Shown here piece by piece: positions 34,200 to 57,445 of a DNA stretch of 64,000 bases (its first letter is position 1; every line of letters begins with the position of its first letter). Under the pieces are notes generated by a model. It did not search any database. It was not told where the DNA came from and worked only from the letters and a program-made list of their open reading frames with translations. The stretch comes from Glandiceps talaboti (Eukaryota > Hemichordata > Enteropneusta > Spengelidae): positions 5,540,322-5,604,321 of the forward strand of contig NC_135570.1 of the NCBI RefSeq assembly GCF_964340395.1. Reading direction: 5' to 3'. The translations under genes and the position numbers were made by a program.

Positions 34200-35690
34200 A
34201 AGAAAGGAAATCTTCATTTTTACAGAAGGTGCTATGGATTCTGCTGACCAGTGTGCTGAGTAGACACAGTGGTTGTAATTTTGCTAGACCTAGGGAGTTA
34301 TATTCAAAAGCATCTCCTCATGTGATGTCTGGGTGCCAATCACCTGTGAAGAATTCTGATAAAACCCTTTAGGTCAATGAGGATTTCTAGACTAGACCAT
34401 CAACAATTATAAGTCAGTGTTTTATAATATTTTTGCAGACAGTGCAGTAAAAGCATCCATGGCGCATTTCATAAGTTATCAAATAAAAACAATTCAAAAA
34501 CATCCAATAAAAAAAAAAAAATTAGAAGTTTTGGATTGCATCACGACAGGGTTAGAAGGGTAATAGCAAAATGCCAGCTAACAAGAAAATGAAGTTGAGA
34601 TTCTGTATTGAAGAAGAATCTCTTGCATGAACGTTGGCATCTCTTCCACCAATTGAAATATAATTATTACAGCACTGACAAACAAACCATGATTGTCCCA
34701 AACTTCAAGAGAAGTTGAGACAATTTTGAGTTTCTTTGCATATTACTGTAATTTTTGCTATGAATTTGAAAAAAAATATGTCTTTCTTTGAGAAACTGTA
34801 CAGTATGTTTGTGTTATAATAGGGAACCAGATTCTGTACACTTTTTTGTGAGCTTTCAATAGCAGACAACACATTTATTGTAGATTAAAGTTGAAATTTC
34901 GTAGCTTTTTCATCCAGGATTGTTGGTGGAAAAGAATGTAGAAATTGTAATGTTTCAGAGTATAAGGGTACTGATATGTTCACTTCATTAGAAACTCTGC
35001 TTGTTGACAGAGTTGGAAATTTTACAGCTGGCATGATAATTTACAGTGTCTTTGTCCTCAAGGTCATTAACCTCAACGTCGAGTCAGTCACTTTTGTTGT
35101 AAACTTTTACTTTGTTTTTGTCTGATTTTGTTACTTGTGTTTCTGACTTATTTTGTCAGAGTTCAGTTTGACTGAGGTACCGCTATATACAGCCTGTTAC
35201 AAGTTTTAATACTGTTTGATACAACCATGCAGAAACCAATAAGAATCTACATATTCGGTACTTAGATAGCAAGATTGCATTTCCTTGCTACATTTTGCCT
35301 ATAATGAAATAAGCTATTTAAATACATTGCAACTAGAGAGAGACATGCAGACAATGTTTTGACATCTGCAGTTGATGATTGCGTGGTGTCGTGTTAGTTC
35401 TTTTCATTTAGATGACATGTGACATAAAGCTATTCATGTAACCTTAAAGTGTACCATGTGTAGTTTCTGAGTGGTTGTATATGAAAAAAAAGACGATGAT
35501 CGGTAACTTGAAACAAACTGTACTTCTACCGAGCACATCACAATTCATGGAATATTTGTGGTCAACAGACCTTGTACAGGAAAAAAGGCAAATATGGTTC
35601 TCATTCTCTAACAAGATTTACCCATTTCTTCATATAATTATCCTATTCCACCTTATAGCATAGAATGCACCTCAGAAATAAACTCTTTAA
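34200..35690 (+). other. SEC24 3' UTR with candidate poly(A) signals
   Basis: Non-coding sequence after the TGA. AATAAA occurs at 34482 and 34506 and again at 35677. The first two precede an A run that may be genomic. The true end cannot be fixed without transcripts. Confidence 0.55.
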
Positions 35691-36000
35691 ACTTTTTACT
35701 GTTACTTTGTTCAAGAACACTTCACCCTATTCTCAGTTAAAATCAGTAAAAAGAATCTGTGGTCACTTTACAAATTGTTAAAATAGAGGTCAAAATGATA
35801 TCAAAATTGAGTCATTTTAGAATCCAATATGGCTGCCAAAAACGCCATGTGAAAATAACAGATTGACGATTTCCTTGAAAATAAGACCGTGAATTCTCAA
35901 TTTTTTTTTCTTTTTTCTAAAGGGCCAGGAACAAGCTTTCATACAGCAAAGCTTGGAGAGAACTACAGAAAACTGTTCCTGAGGTGCATTCTACTTTAAT
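35683..36000 (+). repeat. Dispersed repeat downstream of SEC24
   Basis: Opposite-orientation copy of 32520-32835, sharing CCTATTCTCAGTTAAAATCA, GAATCCAATATGGC and GCAAAGCTTGGAGAGAACT. The two copies could pair in one long transcript. Confidence 0.65.
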
Positions 36001-38549
36001 TTGTTTAAACAATAACATGACAAACAACAAATGCTTGATTTGATTATCATTATGCTAATGTCAGCAGCAGTGGTTTCTTATTAGACGAGGGGTTACAGGA
36101 GGGGAAGGGATGTCTTCTACATAAATGTCTCACTCAGGGGGAAGAGGAATTCTTATATGAATTGATGGAAATACATGTGCTTGAATCATGGGTGCTGTTT
36201 TAGAGTTCTTCACAAGATCATTTTCATGATTTTTCTGCTGACATCACAACACAGAGACACTTTAAAACTGCCTACTGCAGTGTTCTCAGACTGCATTACT
36301 TTTATAATTTTAGTAACAACTTTCCCCTGTTTTGTAGAATTCCAAGATAAAAAATAACATGTACAAAGTTGTGAGGTTATTTGAAGTAACTGATTACAGC
36401 ATAAAGGGAAAAAAAGGCCAAATTCAGACTGTGTTTATCTAGTAAATATATATACTTCATCTACAGCTAAAACAGGCAGTGTTTGCCAGAAGATTATATG
36501 TACATACAGTTATGGTCAAACTTTACATTTTGGAAGTTTAGGTTGTTGTTTTACATCGATAACAACATTTTGAATACTGAACACAGCATGATTATTATTA
36601 CAGGAAATCTAAAAAGCTGAATGACTTAAACAAAACACTGTATTCAATCACATTACGGCTGTGTTCAGCATTATAAGTATTCTAATCTGTAGCAAGTAAA
36701 ACAAGTTCAACTTGCCAAAATATGTCATTATGTTATGTGCAGTAATTATGACCCATAGAAAGCTAAATACTAATACTCCTTTGGTATATTGAATTACTTG
36801 TAAAAAAAAATGTACTGATTTTAATTTGTCGGTAAAGTTCGGTCAACAGGTATAGATTCCACATTACCCATAGTAGGGATGCAGAATTTCAGACACTATG
36901 CTTCACATACAAAACACACTAAAGTAAATGTGATGTATGTTGTCAAATTTTGGTTTATCATAACTTGCAACTTGTATTTTATATAGCCTAACAGATTTCA
37001 GAATTTTGTTAAGTATATCAAACCCACCAGTTCCTTCCATGGAAGAATAGATAGCATCAAAGAAGTAGTTTCAGTGACATTCTGCACGAACATTCTCACA
37101 TAGCCTATAATATAAAACATCATTGTAAAATCACTAGCTCTGTTTGCAGCAACAGTAGAACACTTATCTCGCTTTTTTATGAGTGGAAGAATTACTGAGA
37201 CTCACAAGAAGAAAAGTAATTTCATACACAAATGCAAAACAGGCAATTTTAGACCAGGTAGTCTCGCTACCAAATACTATGTAATGTACCAATTTTTGTG
37301 TTCTACATGACTGTTCCGAATCAGAATATGAACTACGAACACATATAAACTGTTACTGTGCATCAGTCATTTTATAAATTTAGTATTGCATTTCAAATTC
37401 ATGTAGTTACTCTCTGTACAAATATATGTTCTTATAATGAGAAATAACATTTTTTTTTTTTTGAAACTGAGAATGTTCTTTGTTGTCAATTCATGTCTTT
37501 TAAATTCTATACTACATCATCATCCTGCTATATTTGTGAAAACTTCACATCTTGTTTAAATGCTAATTCATGTCAGCCAGTCAGACTTTGTTGTAATTCA
37601 AGGGTATTGTATGTGTTTGTCAACAATGTCATTAAAACAAACTTGTCTGATTTCTATGATATGCTGATTTGTTGTGCTTTGTGTATTGGTATGTAAGTTG
37701 TGTGGTTGTGGTTGTTGTGATGGAATCCTAGGCCATTGTGCTGACTTCCATTTAGAACCAACCTTTGCTCATAGTCATGGGTATTTTTCTAAACATATGC
37801 TCATTCCTAGCCTTCAGGAATGCTCACTGCCATTGTATAAATGAGTGTCACCTACAATGGAAATGATGTAAATTTATTGATTTATCTGGCTAGACATACT
37901 TACGCAACAATTTTATTACACTGCTATATATTCAGTGGTAAACAGTATGGTAAACAACAAGAATAAGAATAACACTATATTCATCATGGAAGCACTAAGA
38001 TTCATACACAAGTTCTCCATCTTCTTCCACTTTTGATTGAGAAACAGACATATTTCGAACAAATCACTTGGCCTTCTTCAGTGTCTAACTGAACTGGCAC
38101 GACTCAACGATATTTCTCCTAGACATTGATATCTGTACAGACTAGGAGAGTAGTTGCTTTCAACTGACTGATTTCTCACGATCAATCTGCGGTCCAAATG
38201 TTGTGTACTGTTGTGCTCTATATTATTTATTTACGTTCTAGCAGACAACTTTAGCTGCGCAGAAGTATAAATTTACTCTTTGTGACAGGCCAAGAATATC
38301 AAGTATCGTGTGAATGGCTATTGATCGATGCGTCATCAGTTACTAACCAATCGTAATACCTTTTACTACTAGATATTTAAATAAAAGGTTACCACGCAGG
38401 GTCACTAGTTCATGACCTTGGGCAGTGCGAAAGCCTGGGCTTGGCTATTTTTAGTTACGTGTATCACCGAATGTGTTGTCTCCTTTGATCTGGCGATTGC
38501 AGTGAATTTTGGCCATTTTGCTTGCCACTGAGAAGATCCCGCTACAACC
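36001..38549. other. Intergenic region between SEC24 and the DHHC gene
   Basis: A+T-rich, with no recognisable gene. Open frames are short and without motifs. The last 200 bases are the presumed promoter and 5' UTR of the next gene and include a CCAAT box near 38346. No TATA box was assigned. Confidence 0.5.
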
Positions 38550-49475
<10,926 letters not shown>

Positions 49476-49893
49476 TATTCTTGTCTTAGAATAATTCTTT
49501 TGTTTTTATAATATTTTTTGTTACACATATTTAAATAAATGTAGTTATTCATGTAACTTTATGGTAAACATCTTTAAGGGAAACTTATTTTGTATTCTGT
49601 GGGGTTTGAAAGGAAACAGGGCACCAGAATGAGTTCAATCTAGCCATTCAGCCATCCTGCTTGAAAATGTTGTTCACTGGAACAGAAAAGCCTGTATGTC
49701 AATTGTGTGAAATAGTCATGTCTCTGAGCTCAGTTCTACCAATCTACCTATATTTACACATGTACAGAACTATGACACACAAGTGTTTCTCTGTAATAAC
49801 ATATTGATTGCAATCAAACTTCGCACAAATGTGATATACATGCTATTACAATTTTTAGTCTCATTACATTACATAAAATATGGTCCTTGACTT
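49476..49893 (+). other. DHHC gene 3' UTR and flank
   Basis: Non-coding after the TGA, with a poly(A) signal AATAAA at 49534-49539, 59 bases past the stop. No further gene is seen. Confidence 0.6.
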
Positions 49894-50261
49894 TAAGGTG
49901 GCCATACGGATGAGGATTTGGAAGTTATTTTGGATTTTTAATTTATAAAACAATTTTATCATGGCTTCCTACTTGAAAAATTGATGTGAAAACAATATAT
50001 GCCAAGTCTTTGTTTGTAACTCAATACCCTAAATTGTAAAAGATAAATAAATATGTAAAATCTTTGTTATTGAATGTGCAATAAGAAACTTTTTAGACAT
50101 ATTTTAGCTTATTGCACTGTATGGAGTTACAAACAGACTTGGTCTAGACTATGTTGTTTTACATTGTTTTTTTACAGTGTAAGGAGAAGCCATGATAAAA
50201 TTGTTTTATAAATTAAAAATCCAAAATAAATTCCAAAATCCTCGTCCATATGGCCACTTCA
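49894..50261. mobile_element. Foldback MITE (GTGGCCATAT family), copy C
   Basis: TTAAGGTGGCCATACGGATG at the left and CGTCCATATGGCCACTT at the right. The halves are mutually complementary and match copies A and B. It is more diverged than copy B, with an extra TTTTTTTACAG stretch near 50170. Confidence 0.85.
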
Positions 50262-50279
50262 AAAACACTGAATAACATG

Positions 50280-50381
50280 TAGTTTGTCAACGGTTTGACC
50301 ATAGACCCTCCACCAACGTCTATGGTTTGACCTAATATATCATATTGACATGATACATTATGTTAAACTGTTGACAAACTA
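50280..50381. repeat. Foldback with TAGTTTGTCAAC ends
   Basis: TAGTTTGTCAACGGTTTGAC and the near-complement GTTAAACTGTTGACAAACTA bound 102 bases. An inner CCATAGAC/GTCTATGG stem sits in one half. It follows directly after MITE copy C. Confidence 0.75.
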
Positions 50382-53306
50382 TACTTTTATGGGATGGTAT
50401 TTCAGACGTGGGCTAAATCTTTAGGGGTGCTATTTTAAACAGATTATTTATGATAATTTCCTTTTTGAAGTCAGACTTGGAAATAGATTGTAGAGTTCAT
50501 TTGACAATACAGCACAGCAAGATGTTGCTTGGCAGTCAAAGGCACCATCAATTACATTCTTTGTTTGCAGTCCACATACAGGTAGAGTTGTCGGTTGATT
50601 TTACAAAAACAAACACATTTTGTTTTGCTCAAAATTTCCACAGAAGGACATATTTTATACTACTGTAAGTGGAAACACAGTTCAAAAATATCTTCAGAAT
50701 AACTACTTTGGATTTTGACATTTTGATTTCACCAGTGTAGTAGATTTAGGTCCAAACAGAAAATGAATCAACAGAAAAGTGAATTTTACATGACATGCCA
50801 GCATTGTGGGTTTTTTCTGTGTTTGTTTGTTTCCCTGTTTGCCTGGTAGGTTTTTGGGAAATTCAAGGACAGCAAACAAAGTTTTTAATTGATGGAGCGT
50901 AATTTTGAGTGATTTAATATCAACTGAGATAATGTCAATAACTATTACAGGTATCAGAATGTACAGGGCTTTCCATATCAGAATTGAAGTAGTGGATATT
51001 TGTTCTTAGTTCATCCAAATACATACACCTTCATTATGAGAATTAGCACATCCTTTTAAAACAATGAAGGCATATGTTGACCTTGACCCAGGCTTGACAT
51101 CCATTTCAAGGTCAAATGATAAAATCCTGTAATGTTTGATTATGTATAAGATCTGATAGTTGAACTTCATATTTTCATGAGAGCTAGTATTTTCCTAAGA
51201 ACCAGTTTTTATAAGGTATTGACTGACCATATCATTTACCTTTTAAGGTCAAGGTCAAATCCTTTCCAGTGTGTCACAAAAGCATTGAAATGCTTATAAA
51301 GTCATGCACAATAATACTTACTAGTTCCTGAATTATGTCGTTTACAAAAACATATTTAATAACCATGTTAAAAGATACGCATTTTACAGATTTAGAGAGA
51401 ACCATTTTCAGACACCATTTTGTTGAAAAATCATCACAGACAACTTTCAAATTTAGGATAAACATAAGAGAAGGACAGACAAAATCATGACTTTTTTTTT
51501 AGCAGTCAATGAGGATAAAGGGCAAAATGAATGTTACGTTTTACGACAATTTATGTAGTACAGAATTTTTGCATGCAGTTGTGTCCACAGATATGCTGAT
51601 ACAATTCTCAATTCACAGATGTTGAATATGTTATATGTATGCGTGCATATTACATGTATACAGTTATTGCCTGGTTATCAAGGCACCAGTAGACATCTCT
51701 TACCCTGCAGAGGACTGTTGTGTAAGCCAAACACTGAAGGCTATATGAAAATGATGTGTTATAAAGCTAAACAGGTTGCAAAAGTTTGAATATTAGTACC
51801 TAAAATCACCAATATTTATACAACAAGTGATCAGACCAAGACTTTTACTGAGATGACCATGTGTATATTAAAGTTATAACACAACAGAAACTTGTGAAAA
51901 TAGCACATGTGAGCATGTACAAATAGCCATATTGTAGTGCAAATGCCTCCTAACATATAAACTATGTTTGTACGCCTGTATATGGCTAAGTAGTTGTATG
52001 TGTATAACTCTATATATCTCATATAATACATGTTTGTACATATTTTGTAAGACCGTCACACAGTCACAATATTCTGGACTCATTGTACATAGCAGCATAT
52101 CACAAATGTTTCAAACCTGAGCTGTACTGTTTTAGCAATGACAAGTATTTATTAGAAGTCCTTCCCAATTTTGTTAGATATAGTAAAAATGTGATATTTT
52201 AAGATGTAAGTAATCCCGCGAGTTCCATTGCACAAAACAATGGTGACAAACATGCTTTACTATGACAACAGGTGAGTAGATCCTATATTTTCAGCCAGAA
52301 TTCTACATGATGTTGGCTAGTGTTTGGTATATGGCTTTTATGTAATGTATATTTTGAAGTGAAACGTGTAATGTTAAATATATATTTGTATTGATGTTCT
52401 GTATTTTTTTTGTTTTTGGAATCAGTATACATCGCTAGCAATGAATAGCCTGTTTATGGCAGTAATGGTACTTTGCTTCTCTCTCATACCACACTTGTGT
52501 TACAATTTGAAGATATGTGCCCCATGATTACAACCATGACAATGTTATTCAAATGAAGTCATTATGTAAATGAACACCCAATAGCCCAATTATTCAAATG
52601 AAGTCATTATGTAAATGTACACCCCAAAACCTGATTACAACCATGTCAACTTTATTCAAATGAAGTTATTGTGTAAATTAACACCCAGTAACCTGATTAC
52701 AACCATGGCATTATTCAAATGAAGTCATTATGTAAATGAACACACAGCAGAGATGAACACAGGAGTTAACACATGAAGCACACAAAGTGTACTTGTGATA
52801 ATTTACATGTAATTATGTAAACTTAGACATACAAGTGTTTGGGAGCAACTTTTGGGGGGGGGGGGGTTGCTTACCTAATCAGTTCTAATTCTACTTACCA
52901 ATGTTTTCATGTTCTCAACACAAACATTGTATCTGTATGAGAGATAAACGGAGTACCACTAGCACAAAAATTCAAAGTAATGAATTGACGAATGTCATAC
53001 ATGTACTTAATAATTTTACACAATACAACTCTAGCTGATTAATTAACTGATTTGTAATTCATTAATTACTATCTTTACACCACATAAAGTGTAACTGGGC
53101 GTATCATCAACAATTCAGACACTCTTTTTGTCATTAAATATATTCTTTTTGTTGAATAGAGCAATCATACCTACTGATATTATGATGTTTTGTACAACAA
53201 CTCTTGTAGCTGGGATACTACTGAAATGTGCTATCTAGTAGTATTTGAAGTGTGCCAACTAAAAGAAAAATAGTTTCTTTATGACATAGCAAGAGTGCAA
53301 GAACGA
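50382..53306. other. Intergenic region
   Basis: No gene recognised; short frames only. It includes a four-copy tandem repeat at 52520-52740 (listed), AAGGTCAAGGTCAAA-type stretches near 51105 and 51245, and a 12-G run near 52853. Confidence 0.5.
52520..52740 (+). repeat. Tandem repeat, about 55-65 bp unit, four copies
   Basis: Each unit has TTATTCAAATGAAGTCATTA, TGTAAATGAACACCC and a variable ACCTGATTACAACCATG. No coding capacity. Confidence 0.88.
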
Positions 53307-53588
53307 TAATAATGTTAATTTTTATATAGCACTTTCCCACTCTGTGCTCAAAGCACTTTACAATTATCACCCCTGGCACAGATCTATAGTGGCGCAACAG
53401 CCTTTATACTTCCTCAACTCCCTGGGGAGCATACAATCCATTGCAGTCACTATAAATGCATATGATTAAAGCATTCACATTGCAACCTCTATCCTATCAG
53501 GTCCCAAGTTATACAGCTGGGATGACTGAGGCACAATCATGGTTGAAATCTTGTCCAAGGACTTTAGCCATTCAGAAACAAATGACAG
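53307..53588 (+). repeat. Dispersed repeat, copy 2 (same as 40306-40588)
   Basis: Direct copy with TTTATATAGCACTTTCCCAC, GCTCAAAGCACTTTACAATT and GACTTTAGCCATTCAGAAAC in the same order. The 62-residue frame near 53456 lies in the repeat and its flank and is not a gene. Confidence 0.8.
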
Positions 53589-53854
53589 CAACAACGCTTA
53601 AACCTACAACCAAGTGGGCCACTGTAAACATTCAACCATCATGACTCCACAAAACAGAGACAAAACAACTGAACAGTGGAACACATTATCTGATTTCAAT
53701 GCTTAAGCATGTGCATATCTTTTCATTTATCTTCCATGGAATTCATTTTTGCAATATGCAGATATCTTAATTTTGCATCTTAATTTGTACTGAACCAATC
53801 TGAATAAATTTTGAGAGGAGAAGAAGACTTTAATGCAAATGTAGCTGCTATGAT

Positions 53855-54838
53855 TTCTAGCACATTGATGTGAAATTTCGCCTATCAGTGGACCACCTGC
53901 CCCCAGTTTTGATCTCTCCTCTGATAGCACCCCAACCTGACATGGATGCATCTGATGAAAGTGTTATGTCAAAATTCCCATGATCGATAGGGTTAAAGGA
54001 GGTCACAATATTAGCAATCCACCATTGTAGCTCTGTACAACTTTGATCGCTCAATGACATTTTTGCATCATAATTGCCTGCAGACATACTGAGAGCTTCA
54101 ATTTTATCAATTTCCAATGATCTGCAAACAGTTGGCCAAACTGAACACCTGGGAGGCTAGATACTAAAAGTCCAATGACTTCTGATACTCTTCGTATTGT
54201 AATGTTGTTGGAAGTGGCTAACAAGTTTTCACACGCAGCCCTTACCTTCATTTGTTTCTTTGTTGTTAGTGACACTGTCATTTTAACAGAGTTGAGTGAA
54301 AACCCCAAAAAGGTTATCTGTTGAGCTGGGATAAACACTGACTTATCTTTATGAATTATGAATCCCACTTTTTCAAACAGACTTACAGTATCTGTGACAT
54401 TGTGGCTACATTCTATGAAATTATCACCTTGCAATTGCAGATATGAATCATCTATGTACCCTACACTGAGATGACCTTCTTGTCGAAGTTTTGAATATAT
54501 GGGTTTGAGTATTTTTGTGAATAATCTAGGGGCGCTAGCTAGCCCATTGGGGAGGCATGTAAATTGGAATACTTTGTCTTTCCATATGAAACGTAAAAAC
54601 TTTTGGTGTTTGGGTTGATGGGTACAGAGTAGTAGGCATCTTTCAAATCAATTGATGCCATGTAACACCCTGGGCGCATAAGTCTTATGGCTGAATGAAG
54701 GGATTCCATCTTAAAATGGTGGTATTCGATGGATTTATTCATTTGCTTCAGATTTAGTATCATTCTGTAGTTCCCATCTTTCTTTTTCCTCAAGAAAATT
54801 GTAGAAATGTATTCTGACTCACGAGATACCTTTTTAAT
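53855..54838 (-). pseudogene. DIRS-like retrotransposon RT/RNase H fragment, frameshifted
   Basis: Translated on the - strand, the segment shows the order typical of DIRS-type elements: a KDGNYRMILNLK block, ASIDLKDAYYSVPI, GLASAPRLFTKILKP, the catalytic YIDD, a FLGFSLNS block and an RNase H-like SDASMSGWGA. It is broken by a frameshift near 54545 and another near 54115. Both ends are truncated. No tyrosine recombinase, gag-like protein or inverted terminal repeats were found, so it is a dead fragment. I describe it as found and do not restore it. Confidence 0.85.
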
Positions 54839-55166
54839 TTAACGAGATGAAAATTAGATGCACTAATACTTTGATTTTGGCCACTGGTGGCGCTGTTGAA
54901 CTTGGAATCGAGGCTGAACCACGGCAGACGGCGGACAACATGGCGGTACGTTCGAAAGTGATGAACTAGATACAAACAAATAGAAGACTGACTATATAGC
55001 CAATGAGTTGTCTAGTGAGGTACAACTTTCCAGAGTGATTTTGGTAATGGCTCATTGATACATGGATAGCTAAACGGTCGTCTACGGGTTAGTGGTGTTG
55101 CTGTTGAGTTTCTACTGTAACTTGGCAAAGTAGTCTACAAATACCCATATGGTCGAGAGTTCAAGA
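54839..55166. other. Possible LTR or retroelement leader remnant
   Basis: No protein frame belongs here. A TATA-like CTATATAGC (near 54993) and a TTCA before the primer-binding-site match would fit an LTR end, but no second LTR copy was seen in the window. Two ATGGCGG-like sites (54940 and near 55166) are not supported as starts. Confidence 0.3.
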
Positions 55167-55184
55167 TGGCGCCCAACGTGGGGC
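55167..55184 (+). other. tRNA-Lys primer-binding-site match
   Basis: TGGCGCCCAACGTGGGGC is the exact reverse complement of the 3' 18 nt (with CCA) of animal tRNA-Lys(CUU). LTR retroelements use this site to prime reverse transcription. An 18-base match of this kind is unlikely by chance, but no gag or pol follows, so this is at most a relic. Confidence 0.6.
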
Positions 55185-55293
55185 TATGGGGTCAGTGAAC
55201 ATGGGATAGTGTGTTGGTAGGATATTCTTTCTGAGATTATTGAATAAGTATACATGTAGTTAACTTGATTCTCAATTAATTAAGGTAATTTTC

Positions 55294-55327
55294 TATGTAT
55301 GTATGTATGTATGTATGTATGTATGTA

Positions 55328-55373
<46 letters not shown>
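55294..55373. repeat. (ATGT)n-(GT)n microsatellite
   Basis: About 10 ATGT units followed by about 20 GT units. Directly upstream of the CDK11 relic. Confidence 0.95.
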
Positions 55374-55377
<4 letters not shown>

Positions 55378-55512
55378 TAAGTATTATCATGTATGTACGC
55401 ATGTTTGTCTTTGAGTGTGTTTGTACAATAAACAAATACCTACATTTGGGAAACACAGGATTCAACAATTTTCACCCCAGGTTATTAATTCATATTTCTA
55501 CTTCCTCAACAG

Positions 55513-55602
55513 GAGATACATCGGTAGTAACATGGATAAGATTTATATACTATGGACTATGTAGAACATGACTTGAAACTATGAAACAACCATTCACATT
55601 GG
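55513..55602 (+). pseudogene. CDK11: CDK11-like exon disrupted by indels
   Basis: After acceptor CAACAG the reading shows GSNMDKIYI, then YVEHDLK, then MKQPFTLG, the order of the CDK11 kinase N-lobe end. They lie in different frames: relative to the family about two bases are lost before GSN, one before the Met of the M-D-Y segment, and 13 after HDLK. In-frame stops follow. A good donor (GG|GTAAGT) survives at 55603. The break is described, not repaired. Confidence 0.75.
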
Positions 55603-55650
55603 GTAAGTGAACAGGAATGATATGAGAGTAAATACATTGGAAGTTATGGA

Positions 55651-56145
55651 GTTGAGGGCCATTGTGTCGATATAGGTCCGTGCCAAATTATAGCATCCAT
55701 CATGGAAGATGTGATGTTTTTTTGGTTCATTATACCTTGCGCGGGCAAGGTGCAATAAAAAATATGGAATATTATTATTTACTCTGGTCATTCTACGTCA
55801 TGACAACGCACATCTATATTAATATGCCACGACAACGCATGTCTAAGGAGTTGAGGGCAGTTGTGTCGATATAGGCCTTTGTCAAAGTTATCATGGCATC
55901 CATCATGGAAGACGCTTTTATGTACCACTATACCATGCATGAATGAAGTTCAATAAAAAATATGGAATATTTACTCTTGTCATTCTCCATCATGACAATG
56001 CACATCTATGTCACGACAATGGCTGTCATCAGTTCTGCTGTGTTTGAAATATGAGTCAAAACACTAAAAATTGCTATTTCTTTCCCCGATTTCTTTTTGA
56101 TATTTACTGGCAATGGTATAATTCCCCAAATTCTTTTCTTCATTC
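55651..56145 (-). mobile_element. Dispersed repeat (TTCCCCAAT family), partly duplicated, next to CDK11 exon
   Basis: Two roughly 200-bp copies of GTTGAGGGC-TTGTGTCGATATAGG with ATCCATCATGGAAGA, then the block TTGATATTTACTGGCAATGG. It ends at TTCTTTTCTTCATTCTAG, which is also the splice acceptor of the next kinase exon. Homologous to 44690-44990. Confidence 0.7.
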
Positions 56146-56148
56146 TAG

Positions 56149-56233
56149 GGAGTATGGTACCCCTCTCAAACAGTACACGCCTATAGTAGTGACACTATGG
56201 TATAGAGCTCCTGAACTACTGCTAGGTACAAAG
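56149..56233 (+). pseudogene. CDK11: CDK11-like exon, intact (activation segment)
   Basis: Encodes [20 protein letters not shown] followed by PELLLGTK, the CDK11 activation segment and APE motif. Phase 2 in, 0 out, donor AAG|GTAAGA. It is intact, but its neighbours are missing or out of phase, so a full kinase cannot be built from this window. Confidence 0.85.
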
Positions 56234-56739
56234 GTAAGAAGGAGATTCATTCTATATACTAGTATGGAAATCCGGCTATAGGCAAATTCAAATATACTCA
56301 ATGTAAAACTATTGTTGATACATGTGCTAAATTACATAAGTCAGTGAAGGTTACATACCTGAGGGCTTGCCAGTAGGGACTGTGGACTGTCTGATTGTGT
56401 TGGGTAACATTCAGAGTGCAGACCTGAGTTCTTCTTTAGATGTAACAGTTCATTGAAACAATTTAGTTATGCGAGTTTATAGGAAAAGGTTGTATTTTTT
56501 AAAGTGACCATAGGTTGCATATCTGAGGGCTGCCTATAACTACATATAATACTGTCAACGTGGACAACTTGGACTTTGCAAACAGTAAGAATCAAAAACT
56601 CAAAAATGACTGGTAACTATTACCATTGCTAAGGTCAAAATAAAATGAACAGCGCCCCCACGTACCCATTTATGTTTATCTTTTGTTTTCATGTCTGGTT
56701 ATAAAATGACTGATGTTCAAAAGCCCATTACAGTATTTT

Positions 56740-56869
56740 GTGTTCAAATTATGGTGTCTTCACAGGTGTGATATGAGCATAAAACATGGCCTGAATATTC
56801 CTGATGGATGTTTTTTAGCACAACTGAACTGAGGTTCAGTAGTGCTATAGGGATCGCCCGGCGTCTGTC

Positions 56870-56912
<43 letters not shown>

Positions 56913-57445
56913 GTAAACAACTTAAACTCAAAAACTGCTGAACCGATTGCCATGATATTTGGTGGGTCCATTACCTTGGGTGTCTAGTTGGGAAATTGTT
57001 CAAATCAAAATGATCGCATCACAGATGTGTGATTTGGGTCAAAAAATGTGATTTTTGGTCAAAAAACTTAAACTCAGAAACTACTGGGCAGATTGGTGCG
57101 AAATTTGGTGGGAACATTCTTAAGGGGATGTAAAGTAAGATTTGTCCATGACGGGATGATTCCATCAGTGATATGCAAATTAGGGCTAAAAATGTCTCTT
57201 TTTGGTTAAAAATCTATAATTCCAAAACTACTGAGCAGATTGGGCTGAAATTTAATGGGAATGTATCTAGGGATGTATGGACAAAGAAATATTAAGCATA
57301 CCATGATTCCATGAGTGATATGCAAATTAGGTGTAAAAATGTTCATTTTTGGTCAAAAACTTATATCTCAAAAAGTACTTGGTCACCCAGTCTGAAACTT
57401 GGTGAGATGTTTCTGCATGTTATTCTTCAAAACATTTTGACAAAA
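56740..57445 (+). repeat. Degenerate repeat of the ACTACTGAGCAGATTGG type
   Basis: About four imperfect units of roughly 120 bp, each with CTCAAAAACTACTG, AGCAGATTGG and GAAATTTGGTGGGAAC. The text is typical of non-coding dispersed repeats seen in many animal genomes. A GT microsatellite lies at 56870-56915. Confidence 0.65.
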
